This document shows positions 33,068 through 47,800 of a stretch of 64,000 bases of DNA, piece after piece. The stretch comes from Plumapathes pennacea (taxonomy: Eukaryota > Cnidaria > Anthozoa > Antipatharia > Myriopathidae): contig OZ038470.1 of NCBI GenBank assembly GCA_964036295.1, positions 918,001 to 982,000 on the forward strand, in the 5' to 3' direction. Position numbers and translations under genes: made by a program. The notes beneath the pieces are model-generated. The model was not told where the DNA came from. It made no database searches and worked only from the letters and a program-made list of their open reading frames with translations. How positions within the stretch are numbered: position 1 is the first letter of the stretch; every line of letters starts with the position of its first letter.

Positions 33068-35802
33068 ATGGCCGCTCGGAGCGTAGAAGACATCAAACTT
33101 GCCCGCGAGTCCGGCTTCGATGACTTGTCCTTCGCTACTCGCAGCTATCGCCCGGAATATGCTTCATTTCCCAACTTGCGAGCTCAGCAAAGAGGTAGCT
33201 AATTGTTTCTGTTAGATTGAGGCAAATGTCGAACGTTTGTTTTGGTGTGTTGATCCGGAATGTTTTGGTTAAATTCATTCCTCGGTCTACTCAGCTCCGA
33301 CGACGCGGCGACTTGTGCGAGCGGATGAAATCGTGGACATACTGCGATCGAAAGCCGCATATTTTTCAGGTAAACAGTGCGTGAGTTTGACAATTTGATG
33401 TGTGGAGAGATTGCTGTTGGTATAGTGCTATTTTCCAGCACGGCAGTCAGCTGGGAAACGATCTGGAGTGTATGTTGACTGCTATTTTGAATATATATCG
33501 TTGAAGCCGCGCAGCTTGCATGTTGTGGATTCCTATCGCAAAACAAACACGTTTAGTTGTAATTAGCTAATACTCAATCTGTGGTTCAGAACTAGGAGGA
33601 TATACGACTCTACTCTGTCGGAGAATAACTGCAGTGTACGTTATATATTGCTGCCTTTTCCAGGAGGCTGCGACCGCCAAGGCAGGTCTGTGATTACGAT
33701 TCCCGCAGGACGGAGCGAGGACTTGAACACAGAGCAGCTCAGTGAGACACTAAATTACCTCACCCAAGTTTCAAGGTACTCATTCGTAAAAAAAAAACGC
33801 AATCAGAACTTAAATTTTTGACATCGATTACGTCGATCGATGTTATTTTGTAAGAGATTTCCGCGCTTTCAATATTACTGTATTTCAAGGAAGAGAAGGA
33901 ATGTTCCCATGTATTGTTCTTGTGGTCACCGCTCAAGCTACAGTTGTTACGTTTCTTTAGCAGTGAGATAAGAATCACGCAAATTAAAAGAGAAGTATTT
34001 CCTTGTTTATAACTTAGCTGAAGGAATGAAATGAGGTGTGTTGCGTCGCGGCGGATTAATTATTAAACGACGAATATTTCAAATAATTTCATAAATCTGT
34101 AAAAAACATAGTTGGACTTTGCTTAGTTCTGTCCAATTTGTTTACAGTAAGCTCAGCTTGCTGAAGTTTTGTTCTCAACCAATTCGTTTCCGTCGCAATA
34201 TCACCTTTGCCCCTGTGAAATATGACAACCGTTGATCAAAAATAGACAAAATAATGTATTTTGGGTGGCTTTCTCAGTTGTCACACGCTTTTACGCCTTA
34301 ATTATTGTCCCTTTTAAAAGTCGGTAGAATAAGTGTGGGAGTGGAGGGGTCAAAAAGACTAACCTCGATCAACATACATTTAGCATTAATTTATACGGCC
34401 CAAATTTGGAATTTGGAGTGGTTTCATAGCTGTAGATCGAGACCCTGCCATTTGCGGTGTGTCTGATTTATCTCGACTTGTAAATTAATTTCCATAACTA
34501 ACAATATGCAAGTATTTTATGTTTATTTATTCACACACAATACCTGGCCAATTACAGAATGCCAAAGTGATGACATCACAAAAACACTGGACTAATCTCT
34601 CAGAACAAGCTCTCTTTCTCTCTCGATCCTCCATAGAGGCGTCTTGTTATAATTTGAGCTTTTACTGCAGAGAGAGTCATAAGCTAAAATCTCCCATAAA
34701 AGTTTCTTTCAAATATCGCTTTTATGTCATTTTAATTCATGGAGTAGCATGGATTACACTGCATTTTAATTTTTTTATATAACAACCTTTTGTCTTTTTT
34801 ATCATGCTCTGTAATCTGTCACAATTATGTGGGTGTGGGGTAATTTAAAAGTCATGTCACACTTACGTACTCTACTATTAACTACAGGGCTTGTAAAGTT
34901 TCATCTATGTACAGCCTTTGAAAAATGCAATAAATAAATAAATAAATAAATAAACAAAATTGATATCTTTTTCCTTCAGTGAAAAACGCAAGTCTCAAAA
35001 GTTAAGTGTGCTTATTGATTTGCGAGGATCCACATGGAAGTCAGTGAAACCTCTCTTGAGGACTTTGCAGGTATGTGCAGAGCTTAGAACTGGGAACCAC
35101 CATTCAAGTCAGGAGAATGTATGGGTGCAAAAAAGTAAAAGGGTTTATATTCTTAAAAGTGATCAATGTCTTCTTAAATCTCAGGGAACCAGAGAGACAT
35201 ATCGGACAGTAGGGAGAGCTTGTCTAAGATAGATTAGCAAGCTGACCACTGATTCTCACTGCATCACTCTTTTTTTCTTATTCAATGGTTGGGAGAATCT
35301 GCACTTGGGAGTGAAAGGGTTGAGGCAACAGATGCTCTAGCTTTCTGTACTTTACTTTACTCACTGCCCTCCCTCTTAGGAAAACATTGTTTTTACAAAA
35401 TGCAAAAATTGACCTGGGGATACTTTTCTTCACAGGATACCATCCCTGATAAAGTGGATAAAGTATTTGTCATCAAACCAGATGCTTTCTGGGAAAAAAG
35501 GTTGTCGGGAGCTGGCTTGAAGCAAGACCAATCATCAGCTAGCTTTGAGGTTAGAAGACAGGCCGTGTATTTGACCTCTGAAATTCTTGGTCTTAGAGTT
35601 GTAACTTCCTGGTTCCTGATCTATTCCATTCCATATTTCTCATTTCGTTGTTTGTAATCTGGCCCTTTGACTGGTTTTGTTTTTGCAGACTGTTCTGTTG
35701 TCATCCAATAAGCTGGGCCAGTTTATTGATGACAGTCAGCTGACCAAAGAGTTAGGTGGATTGCTCCCCTACAACCATGAGGATTGGATTGAAAGAAGAC
35801 TG
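33068..35802 (+). CDS. Start and Sec14 (CRAL-TRIO-like) domain, six exons
   Basis: ATG at 33068 opens MAARSVEDIKLARE. The Sec14 part runs from ADEIVDILRSKAAYFSGG through ITIPAGRSEDLNTEQL, LSVLIDLRGSTWKSVKPLL, VFVIKPDAFWEKR, VLLSSNKLGQFIDDSQLT, to LPYNHEDWIERRL. This matches the Trio/Kalirin Sec14 domain step by step, including the DLRGS strand and the closing YNHEDWIE. About 211 residues, nearly complete at the N-terminus. Sec14 domains bind phosphoinositides or hold GEFs in check. The start was chosen as the first Met in an open exon, with no earlier in-frame exon found. Confidence 0.9.
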
Positions 35803-38800
35803 GTAAGGAGTGCAGTGGACCAATCACCATATGGCTGTGCTTCTTATAAAATGCTAATAAACCATAATCAACACTACCAACTCCACCACCATCATCATCA
35901 TCATCACTGACACCATCATCATCACCATTGCCATCATCATCATCATCATCATCATCATCGACAGCACCACCATCGTCATCATCATTATCATCATCACCAT
36001 TAACATCATCATCATCATCATCATTGACACCATCATCATCATCATCATCAACAGCACCACCATCGTCATCATCATTATCATCATCATCATCATCTACATG
36101 TTATTGATTATTATAATTGTCATCTTTTGTAAAATTATTGTGATCTTTGTAAAGATCATTTTCTTAGCTCTCTCTCTCCCTCAATTTTCCTGTAATGTAT
36201 TTTTCTCCTACTTTGTGGAATTAAATTATTTAACAATTCTCATGGACACTTAAAACCTGTTCTAATCCAAGACTTCATTCTCCTTTTACTAGTCCATGGA
36301 GAGATACACTGATGATGCCCAGTCACTGGCCGCAAAATACGAAGAGGTAGAGCGAGATCTCCAGACTCCCTTACTTGGTAATGATGTGACTGAAACTAAA
36401 GAACTCATTCATGATCATGATGATAAGCGATACCGTTTGGAAGAAATGTCAGAACCAGTGTTTATAAAAGGTGAAGAACTGATTCAAAGAATCCAAGAAA
36501 GTGTTCCCCGTGTGCCCCCAGTGTCTGTGGGGGCACAGGATCTGGCTTACATGGAGTCAGTACTGACTGATGTTCGCATGAAGTACAATCACCTTGTGGA
36601 TATCTGGGAAAAGCGGAGAAAAGAACTAGTGCATTGCTTAAGCCTCAAGGAGTTTGAACATGGCTTTCAACAGGTTAGTGCTGGGGTGAGAATGTTGGGC
36701 ATTTGGAGAAGTATAATCGTTGGAAATGCAATCCGGGACAAAAATGTTGGGACAACATCTACAGTGGCCCTTCCCCTTTCAGTGGTGGTAAACAGGCAAC
36801 CATGACATCGGTGTATGCATCTTTATCCTCAACATTGTGTAGGGAGAGGGATGACTCATAAGTGTGGAATGCGTGGTTAAGAGCCACTCAAGATATCTAT
36901 GTTAGATCAAGCCTTTAGCTACAGTGACAGAATGGCAAACATTGCATGGCTGGTTGCCGTGGATTTGCGTTGGCCCGCGCGCAGCATTATCCCAAAATTG
37001 CGTAAAGAGAACGAAAAAGCCACGTAGATTCTAGCGTATGTTCTGGACGATTAATTTTGGGAAATGTCTTGAACTTGTGAAAGCTGGATCAGGAAAGTGC
37101 TTCAAATTATTCATCAGTGCCCAAGTTATGCAAATCACGCATTAGTCAAGTTAAACGTTATATCAATTAAAATATATATTGTACAGGGGTGTCGGGTGTT
37201 CAAATACGTGTAAGCGTGCGCAGATAAAATGCGGTATTTTAATGCAGAATTACGCGTGAAATGCGATGTCAGCTTTTAACTGATCAATTATTTGCCTGAA
37301 TTTTGCAGGTTGTCGATTGGATCCTCGGCTCCGGTGAGGCGTTTCTGTGTTCGTCAAGTCAGATTGGCGACTCGCTCAAGACTTGCGAAGTTCTCAAGAA
37401 AGAACACGAGGATTTTGAGCTGACAGCCAGGGTGAGAAACTAGCGAACACAGCATTTGTTGCGCCTTGTATTTACAAAAAAAGTCGCTGAAGCTGATGAT
37501 TGTTCTTGTTGATATTTTTATTCCAGGAAGTTATCACGCACTTTGGTCACGTGAGAGACCTTGCCAAGAAGATGCTGCTCGAGAACCACTACGCGTCAAA
37601 AGATATTTCTGAGAAAAAAGACTACCTAGACCGAACATGCCGAAGTTTTGCCTCGCGCATGGAGAGAAGGCGGGAGGTCATTCTAGTCTCGTACAGGTTT
37701 CACAAAAATGCAGCTGAGGTATTAATACAAGTAATCCAATAAAATGACCAGACAGCACCTATTATTAGCAACATTCCAAGAAATCAAACGGATTCTAAGA
37801 AAGAGAAGTGTCCCGGGCGGTTATTAGAATCATTATGATATTTCAGTGAACCAAAGCCAGTGGGTACAGTCATTCAAGTCTGTGCTTCCGGATTCCTAAC
37901 ACTAGTTCCGGATTGTTCAGTTTTCAGGTAATCTGGACGATTTGTTAGAGTTGCTGTGCTCTGATGCTGTTATGCTTTACGACTACGAAAATGCGGAGGT
38001 CATGATGAAGACGCTAGAGGAGAAGGCCGAAAGTAAGAGACCCAATCCTTTCATATCCAAATTCTCCCAACTATTCAGGAAGAAAATGTGCAATCGATGT
38101 AAAGAGAATTGACAGCTTTTCCTATAGAGCCAGGACGGATTCATAATATTCATCCTTAGTTGATTTGCCTTTGGTTTGACCAACAGATCGACCAACTGAC
38201 TGACCGGCCAGTAGACCTTTATCGTACGTTTAAAATATTTCTGTCAGCGTGTCCAATCTCTTGTTAACGCACAGCTGCTTTACTTTCTCAGCTGTGGCGG
38301 TGGTGTCCCAAGACACCTTGCGAGACGGTCTATCGCTATTGGAGCTGATGCGGAGTCCGCTGACCGGCGCATACCAGGAAGACGTCAGAGTCGACTACAG
38401 CCATGGCATGATGCACGTGCAGAACACGTTGGACGAGTTAAAAGAACGCAGACTACGCACAGACGAGTTGTGCGATGTGCGACGGATTAAGTTACAGCAG
38501 CTCCTGCAGCTCAAACAGAGCGAGGAAGACGCCGAGCAGGCAACCACGTGGATCAACCAGTTGCATGACGCAACCGTGACGTCACTCATGGACGTGGGAA
38601 GGAACTCCGAGGAGACGGAACTGTTGCAACAAGAGCACGAGAAACTCGAGACCACGGCCAAGGTGAGTGGGCCTGAGAATGAGAATTTTGTTGCCTGTGG
38701 ACGTGCGCACGCGCCTTTTCCCGCGAGCACGCGTCTGTGCATTGTACGCTTGTCTGTGCTGGTTCGCGCGCGCGCATCCGTGCAACGTTTGCACATGTGT

Positions 38801-41800
38801 GCGCTCGCCGTTACTCGTGCACGCGCGTCTGTGCAGGTTCGCGCGCCTTTGTACCCGTGCACGTGCATCCGTGCATTTGCGCGCGCCCGTCGATACTCAT
38901 GCACGCGTGTGGGCTCGTCATTTCTATAAAGTCGCGTATAATGCGGCTAGTTTTTTTTTTTTTTTTCAGAGCACATATGATTATGGCAAGCAATTTCTCC
39001 AGGCGTCTCTGGTTCTGCGACGAACATGCCGTTATGAACTCACTCCTAACTATAAGATGGAAGAAAAGTTGAACCAAGCGTGGGAAGATTTTTCGTCCGC
39101 CATGCTGGAACAAGGGTCACGGCTCTCTGTGGCGCTTATGTTCTATCGTAGTGCAGAGAAGGTCAGTAATATTGTCTGGTGGTCAGTGCTCCTTGATGTG
39201 CAGTTATCTGTTGAGATTCAAAATGTTCTTGACGCCACTTGCGTTGGTAAGCGGTCATCTCCATTACCTCGCATCTCGGTCTATAAACTCGAACTAAAAT
39301 TTCACCTCGTGTGCAAGCCTTGTTTTTCTTGTGCATAAAGGATGTTGTAGAAAATACAATGTACTAACTTACAGTTGAGTCGTTTCTAAGTCTTGAGGTT
39401 TTACGAGCGTTAATGCAACGTGAGTCCACAGTTTTGCGCAATGACCGCTGACTCAAAAATAAGGTGACCGCAAGGCTCAACCTCGTTCCCAGGGATTTTC
39501 CCTTCCTTGGAACGAGGTTGCGCACGGCTGGAAAACGCAATTGCGCGGTGTGTTCTGCAAGTTGGTAGATGTAATTTAAATGATACTTGCTGCATCGTTC
39601 TGCATAGTTTCGCTGTTAGGTAACTGTTAATTCCAGCAGTGGCATCGTCTTTGCTGCAAAATAAATGTCTACTGCTACTACTACTACTACTACTACTACT
39701 CTTCTCCTAAAACAAATCATCATTTGACTAAACTTCTACAATTATTTCTAATGAAAGCTTTTGTGTGGCAGATGGTTCAGAGACAACAGGAACTCAAGCT
39801 AGAGTACATGCGGGAGGAGTTACCTCCAGTGCTGGACTCTGCGGCCCTCGAAACATTACTCGCTTCCCACGCGGACACGCGACACGCGCTCGAGAAGGAG
39901 TTCACCGAAACGGTTTCCATGGGAACGGCTTTGGTGGACCGTATGCAGCTCGCGGGCTCGGAGGAGGGGCTGCATCCGCTGGAACAATGTTTGAACAGTC
40001 TACACGATCAGAAACGCGTGTGGGAGAGAGCGTGGGAAGACAGAGCGCAGAGGCTTAACCACTGGCAGCATTTGGACAACTATCAAGAGGACGTGACACA
40101 GGTCAGCGATGGCAAATATTTTTTTCTTCCTCACTGGTCATGCGTGATTTTGTATAACATGGGGCTTGAACATAATGTGACCTCGAGTTGGGTTGGGTAG
40201 TGACGTCAAAAGCGTATTTGAATAGTGTCGTGACATAACGAACTCGCACGACACCCAAAAAGATTGTCCGCAATACGCACAGATAACTTTGCATTATGTT
40301 CACTGGTTTTAGCCAGACGGACAGAAAGAGTCTATCATTTTATTGATAGTGATTTAGTACGCTGAGGTTGTTTTCTTATATATCGGGGGTTTTACGTCAG
40401 GGCACCCAGGAATAACCAAATTCTTCACAAATTCTCGACCTGTTGGCCAACAAACTGCAGATGTTTGATGACAGACCAACTAAAACGCTTGTTCTTGCTC
40501 AAAACATAACAAGGAAGTCGTGCTGAGAGCTCAAAGTATCACAAAAGTATAGACTTAATCCAGGATTAGCCTACTCAAGCTTTCAACAGCCAGGCCCAGC
40601 AGTGCTTTTGTTGACTTTAAAACTTAGTAGATGTTTGCCCGTACTCACTGGTTGTGATTCTTGTTAAGTTGTTACAGTGGGTGAAAGATCGAGCAAATGA
40701 GACACAAGACAACAAACACGTGATTGGAGAGAACCTGTTCGAGGCAGAGGCGCTCTGTTCGGAACACAGGGAACTTGAGGCGAAGCTCAAGGTACGTAGA
40801 AACGAAACCCGGGAGTGTAAACTGGCAAAGAACAAAGACGGAGAAAAGAAAAGCCAAAAAAAAAAAAAAAAGGAAAAAGAAAAAGAAAAAAGACAAAAAG
40901 GAAAGACAAAACAAAAACACTATAAAGGAAGGAAGGAAAAAAAAGGGAGGGAGGGTGGGAGAAATTGAAGAAGGAAGGAAGTGTTTTAGATAAGTGGAGA
41001 TCTAAAAATGCGGTTGGCATTGTCAATCACAGCTCTGGGTCAGATTGATATTGTTTAAAGCTTTCTTTTCGGAGCACCAGGTTTCACGCAGTTTGAAAAC
41101 TCACAGCTTTTTTAAACCCATGCATCCGTCTAAAGACAACGCAAGATCGGTTCTTGTGAGTGGAATTCACTATTATTTCTTAGCGTGTGATCTCAGTGAA
41201 TATTAGAATTTGGTGGACATAAGCAGATCAGGAAACCACAAGAGGGAACCGTGCACGTGCATGACCTCATTGGATTGTAAAAAACGAGAACTAGTCATTT
41301 TTCCTTCACGGAGTGGTTTGCGCATCTCTCTGTCTCTTCTCTGTTCTGTGTTTTCTCTGTTTTTCTGTCCGTCGGTTTGTGCGTGCGCGCGCGCGCGCGG
41401 CGGGAAAGAGGAACACGTGCATGCGCGTGCGAGCTTGCGTGAATGCGTGCGAGACATCACACTTGAAGTGATGCCATATTTTTTCCTTTGGGTGTTCACA
41501 GTATGTGCAAATCTACGTAGCGTGCACACCACCGAAACTTGGATTCTCTAAAAAAAAACCAAAATCCGCAACTTTACATTCTGAAATAGAATGAGCAATC
41601 AGCTTAGTTCCAGGTTCTTAGGAACAGATCGAATGCCAGTTTCTCTACACCATGTTTTCCATTTAGGAGAGGATCAATCGTGAGTCACTGGCAAAAGTAA
41701 AGTATTTGCCAATCGTCATCGACATCTTTCCTTTTCGGAACAAACCTCCAAGAGCCCCCGGAACAGCCATTCTCTAAAATGCGTGTCACGCGCGTTCTTA

Positions 41801-44800
41801 AAAACCTTTCCTCCGTTTCTTTGTATTTTTCTCATTTCCGGGCTCATTTCTTTTCTGTTTCTTGATTACACGAGTGATAGACAAAGCCAGCTGGGAGGTC
41901 AACACAGGACGAGCATGATTTTCGACAGTTGACGGAATTTTAGTCCGTCTGTAACTCTTTGTTTACAAATCCCCAACCGGGTATTTAATCAGTCGAATCA
42001 TTCGACGGAGACGCTAGAATTTTCATGGCATTTCGCTGTCAAAGGGAGATACCGGACCGTCCCAGAGGACCTCTCGAGTGCCTTTTGTTCGCCGTCTAAT
42101 CGCGGGATTGGCTGGATGCTGAAAACGAGTAAACAGAAACTGCTCATATGTGCGCGTGGTCATAAAAGGAATGAAATGTATTTAGTCGCTGGGGCGTGGG
42201 AACGGCTCTGAATTTGAGCCCGGTGTCAATTTGAGTCGGTCTGTTTAGCATAAGTAATTATAGAGCAATGTTGAGCGACTGAAATTCCTTGATCGTTGTT
42301 CTGGGCGCTCGTTTCGACAGTGTGCGCGTCGGTCCAAGAGAGGTAAGTTCGCTTCGTTCGCACATTCACATGCATGGTTGATTTCGAAGGCCAGTCAATT
42401 TAAATGTCAGAGAGAGGCTCAGTGACGGCGCTGGCCCGTATTCTGCTTTCTTAATCGTCTAAATGCCGCTCTGCGTGTGATAAAATATGATAAAATCGCG
42501 GTTTCTGTATGTCGTGAGTGTGCTTTGCCTTCAACGCTCAAGAACTTTAACTGTTGTGCGATTCAGGTACTGAAGCTATCTGTTTGCATTACAGAGGCTG
42601 CATCGGAATTTTAATAAGCATTTTAACCAAACAGAAGTATTTTAACATTGTTCTAAGTTCGCTGTATAAGTAATCTTTTTGACATGCTCGTGGTTTCTCT
42701 TTCCTTCCATCTGGCTAGCAGTGAACTCGTTCTGTTTGATGGGAGATCAATGTGTGGTTACATTATGGGTTTTCTTGCATTTCAAACATGTAAACAACTT
42801 GCGAGACGTCTGTAATTTATTGATCGTTACCTGTTCATCGAGCGGCCGCAGCCGAGTAGTTTTGTACTTCCTCAGTATGTATATTGCATGCGACGACAGC
42901 AACGTTTAGTCAACTTACCATCGGGAGGAGTAGCTGTTCTAAATTTTTAGCGCCAATCGTACTCAAGTCACACAAGTGGAGAAATAACTCAGTTCTTTGA
43001 ATCGACAAGCGAGAGTAATCAACGCGTGCGCACACATACATAGCTTTCTTCTTCGCGCGTGTTTATTGTCTTTAATATCTCGACCCTCTTGTCCGAAAAG
43101 GCGCTCTCTTCTCGCGAAGAATTTTATCACGCCAGAATTGACAGACGTATTCAATGCCAACTTCAAACTTTTTGTTTACCGAACGTGATATCATTTAGAC
43201 TATAAAATTCTACGGGCATAGATCGGCCGATGGATGACACCATCAGTATAGATCTGATTGCCTTGCGAATATCAGAACTTGTGGTTTTTTTTACGTTAAC
43301 TCGCAAAGGTCATTCGGGTCAAATCTAGTTCTAGACTGTTCGTCCTCTGTGATGTACTTTTCAGTGGTACAAATAGACTTTTACATTGTTGACGTGCAAC
43401 GCCAAAATCTCGTTACATTTGTTTGCGAACTTTGTGCCAAGTACACGTGCTTGAAGACTATAAAGTATAAATGACCTTAGACAATGAAATTAGTTATTTG
43501 TAGAATCGGTTCTGGTTTGCACGCTTGCATCTGGAAGGGGGGGGGGGGGGGGGGGGGGGAGGATTCTAGAATCTAGAGTGTTTTTTTACACCTCGTTCGT
43601 GTGATGTTCATTTGACAGCTTTGCTGCCGAATGGACTCCACCTGTATTATGCATACTCTGTGGTTATCGAGTGTTGAAAGAGTTTAAACGCTCCTTTGTT
43701 GTTCAATGAACCATACAGTAACGGAAGGATTCATATAAATTCAATCAAAAAATATTTTGAGATCAGCAAAAAGCTTTCTGCGGCTCTTATTTGAGGAAAC
43801 ATTTCTGTTGTCCGTTGACGATATTTATAGCTGCAATGGCTATAGAATGATATAGCATTACAAACTAATCGACAACATTAATTTAGTGAGGAAATTGAGA
43901 TGTCATGGCACCTTTAATGCTGTGATGTTGCCATTTTTTTCATGGGCATTCATGGCAGTGAATGTTATATAGAAATAGAATTTTCTGGCTCCAACATATT
44001 GGCTTGTCTACCCAACCTCAAACAATAATATTGTCGTTTGGCACTTGGCAGGTGTATGTTTGATATGAGCACATCAAGTTACTATTCTTCGACATTCTAA
44101 AATAATTGTGCTCCTTGCTGGTCGTTAGAATCAAGTTTGGTTAGAATCTAACTGAACATTGTTTACTTGGCTGTGTCAGGCTTCTTTAGCCTGATTGTGG
44201 GGTAGGTTTTATATTTGACCAGATGTGTGCATGCATTACGGTTAGTAAAAGTTCAATATAATGCCACATGTGTACTAGCTGATGATTCATTACAATCATA
44301 TAACTAGAATTGATTGATCTATTTACTGGAAAAGGCAAATTTGGCAGAGAAAAATGGGAGGATGGTTTACATGATAGATTGTGCTTGCACCATGGCCATT
44401 ACTTTGGGGGTCCTTTAGCAAAATGGAGGTGAAAAATAGGTAATCTACCTTTGATTTGTAAGTCAAGTTTTAATTTGATTGCCTTGCTTAACAGGAAAAG
44501 GAAAAAGAAGTTCAAGATTTGCTGCGTACTATTACACCACTAGAAAGAGGGGGAGAGGACAAACCTTATGGCAGTATGGCTGGCTGCCTAGAGGAGGCAT
44601 GGAAGGACCTCAACGAGCAGTTAGAGGGAAGACGAATTCTACTGGACACGTCTGTAGCATTTCACCACAGTGTACAGCAGGTAATGTTGAGTTTTCACAT
44701 ATTTTTGATATATCTATCAGCAGCAAGAATGTGGGATGAGTAAAACCTGCATACGTTTAGACATGTTATGAATGTTCCTTGGTCATGGCTGGACTGTAGT

Positions 44801-47800
44801 TTGTACTTAGTAGGCATCTGGATGGTTTCAAGAATTGATCTCATTTTTCCACAAATGTCACTTCATGTCTGAAGTATTTGGTTGACCATAGACCACTTAA
44901 TTTCATGTGGCAGCAAGCCAGTTTGTGACTTTGGCATTCACCAACCACTCCTTGCTCATTATTTTGCTATATCCATTTATTGCACATTTGTACTGAATAA
45001 ATGTCACTGTTATAACTTGAGGACATTTAAACAGGTAAGAAGGATGACTAAAGCCCTGTGTTTTGAGTGATTACCTAATACTTCCTTATTGGATAAGCCA
45101 TAACAGTTATTTTGTCATGCTTGTGGACAGAGAAGGAAAAAAACATTGTCAGTATTATATAATAACTGTGCAAGTTGTTGTACAGTAAAATGCCATTTGT
45201 ATCTCTGCCAGTTGCAGCAGCAGCTAAATGCTTTATAAATGTAAACATATGAGTGATAAGATTTAATAGCTGTCATTAAGCAGTTATGGTATCTGTATAA
45301 TTAAAAAAATTATTAGGTTAATCATGTCGTCCACAAAGCATATGAAATTGGCATTCGAAATATCCTTAAAACAGCATCATTTGTGGCTTAATTTGAAGTG
45401 ACTTGAGTGTAAAGTTGTAGACAGTAGATACAGCAGTAATCTGTGATATGGATAATTGATCTCGGCTGGGGTAACATATCTTTCCACCTCAGCTATCTTT
45501 ATGGTAATTCTATCTCCTATCTCATGTTTTCACATGGTGTAAGGATTTATTTGAATCCCTTGATGACTACAGAATGTTGTTATAACTTGTTCTACATATA
45601 TATGAATGAGTTCTTGCTAAATATTCAACTGAATAAGAATGTTTGTTTCACATCAGTAAGCAATTTGACCTCTGACAAATTCTTTTCAAAGGCATCTATA
45701 GAATGCCAAAATGTGCCCTAATTGATGTTTTGATCACCAGCTATAACCCTTATATGGACAGGTAGATATTGAGACAAAACAAGTGTGTCAGTGCAGTAGA
45801 ACATTGTCTGTTGATGAAAGCTCAGAAAGTTATTTTCAAGGTGTGCATGTTGAGTGTGCATGGTTATAATTTATCAGGGGATCAATCTTCAGAATCAAGT
45901 GTTAGCTCTTGAATGTGCAGTGAAGAGCATTAGCCCGTAAGTCTGGTCTGCTCAAGTGTTTTATTCAAATTTCGACAGTAATTTTGTTGATCTTTTTGTC
46001 ATTTGTGTTCTCATTAAAATTGATCGTTTTAGTTTTGGTATATATTTATCCATCATAATTCAAAGTACTCCAGTATCTTAGATGTACTAGTTCCACATTT
46101 TCGTACCTTTACTACTGTATGTGCTGCATAGAATGTAAGTGTGCCTTAGTCTGAGAGACATCCCAGGACATCTGAAGCAAAATACAAACTGTTGGGTCTA
46201 GCTCTCAGTGATGAACCCTGTTACCTGATACATATGCATTGTCACTTTTACACCAACAGTTTAAAGACCAAATAGACACCACACAGGATGAGCTGAGCCG
46301 TGCGTTGTTGGCTGAGGATGTAACATCATCAACTTCTCTGCTTCATCAGCATCAGGAACTGAGAAAAAGTGTTCTGGAAGTATCAATGCAGACTCTGTCC
46401 AAGGGCCAGGCCTTGCTGGACAGGCTGCGGGAGGCAAGTTCACATGCCGACATCAATAACAGGCATGCAACTGACACTGCTTGCTACAGCATAGAGCGTA
46501 TCCTGGAGGCTTTACATCACCGGCGGCAGCAACTAGATGATCTGTGGAAGGACAGGAAAAATGAATTGGAGCAGTGTATCAGAAGGTGCAGAATCGACGA
46601 GGAAGTGAAAAAGGTACATATTGATCAACTTTAATCTTTCTTTTCAAACTCTGGCTAGAGATATGTTACAGAGCCTGGAGAAATTGGTTTTTAATGGCTT
46701 GCTCAGTTGATGACTGGTGATTGAACTGTTGATTCTCACTACATCACTTAGTCAACTATTTGCAGTTTAGTGTGGAGAATTTGGTTGTGATCTCCTTGGT
46801 TCAAGCTGATCAGATCAGTAGTCTCCTCACTCTACTCATACAACTGTAATACAGTTTGTTTAGGGTGGGTTGGGAAAATTTGTGCTTGAATCTTACATCA
46901 CTTACTTGATGCGTTGTGTGATTTCTGATTCAGATTACTGTCTGGCTCAATGAAGAAGGAGAAGACTACTTGATGTACAAAGATTATGGAGACACCGCGA
47001 CTTCCACGCAGGTTCTTCTGGACGAGCATTTGAAATTCGAGGAAACCGCCAAGGTCAGCGGTGTTGTGTTGTTCAAACACTTGAGAAATAAAAAAGGGAT
47101 TGGGTCCGAAATACCAAGCGCTAAGATTTCTGGGATCGTTGCAGGAGACGCGGACTTGTACTGCTTAAACAGGTTGGAACAGCAATCTTGCTCGTACAAA
47201 AAGGCTTACGCCTTTCCTGTAATAAACGATCCCAGAAACTGTCTCGAGAGGTTATTCGGACCCAATCCCCGTTCATTTCTGAAATGGCGAATGCCCATAC
47301 CTTGGTTACGAGAGGTTCTTTTGTCAATTTCTCGGACCTTTGAACAGCGAAGTTGCTAGTGAGCGTGACGGACGGAGCAAAAGGTCGAAATCTCATTTTC
47401 ATGTCTCGGCTAACGTGCAAAACTTGAACCTTGTCGTTGATTGGTTTTTTGTGCTACCAACACATGATTGGTCGAATCATGTCACGTGGATCCAATTGCA
47501 AACCAGTTTTAAACAAGCATGAGGCCAAGGCATGGAAGTGAGGTTTCAACCGTTTTCTAGTCCATCACGCTCGCTCACAATAAACGAGATTAAGATTCTC
47601 TGCTACCCAAGAACGCATCCAATACAATTGCGTGGCCAATAGTGCGCACAATGTCGCGAGGTGCGTTCGGTTTGTTTTAGCCCAAAAGGCACACTGTTGT
47701 TGTGGAATCGAGCGAAGAAACGTGTTTTTTAGATGCGTACAGTATGTGACTCGAGTGTGTTTTACAGGCCAAAGAGGAGGCCGTGCAAAGACTTGTCAGG

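Noticed and set aside
35854..36093. Poly-Met frame on the minus strand
   Set aside because: It is a translation of the ATC microsatellite; no conserved residues.
38395..38904. Minus frames rich in Arg, Ala and His
   Set aside because: They are shadows of a spectrin exon on the plus strand and of the GC-rich tract beside it.
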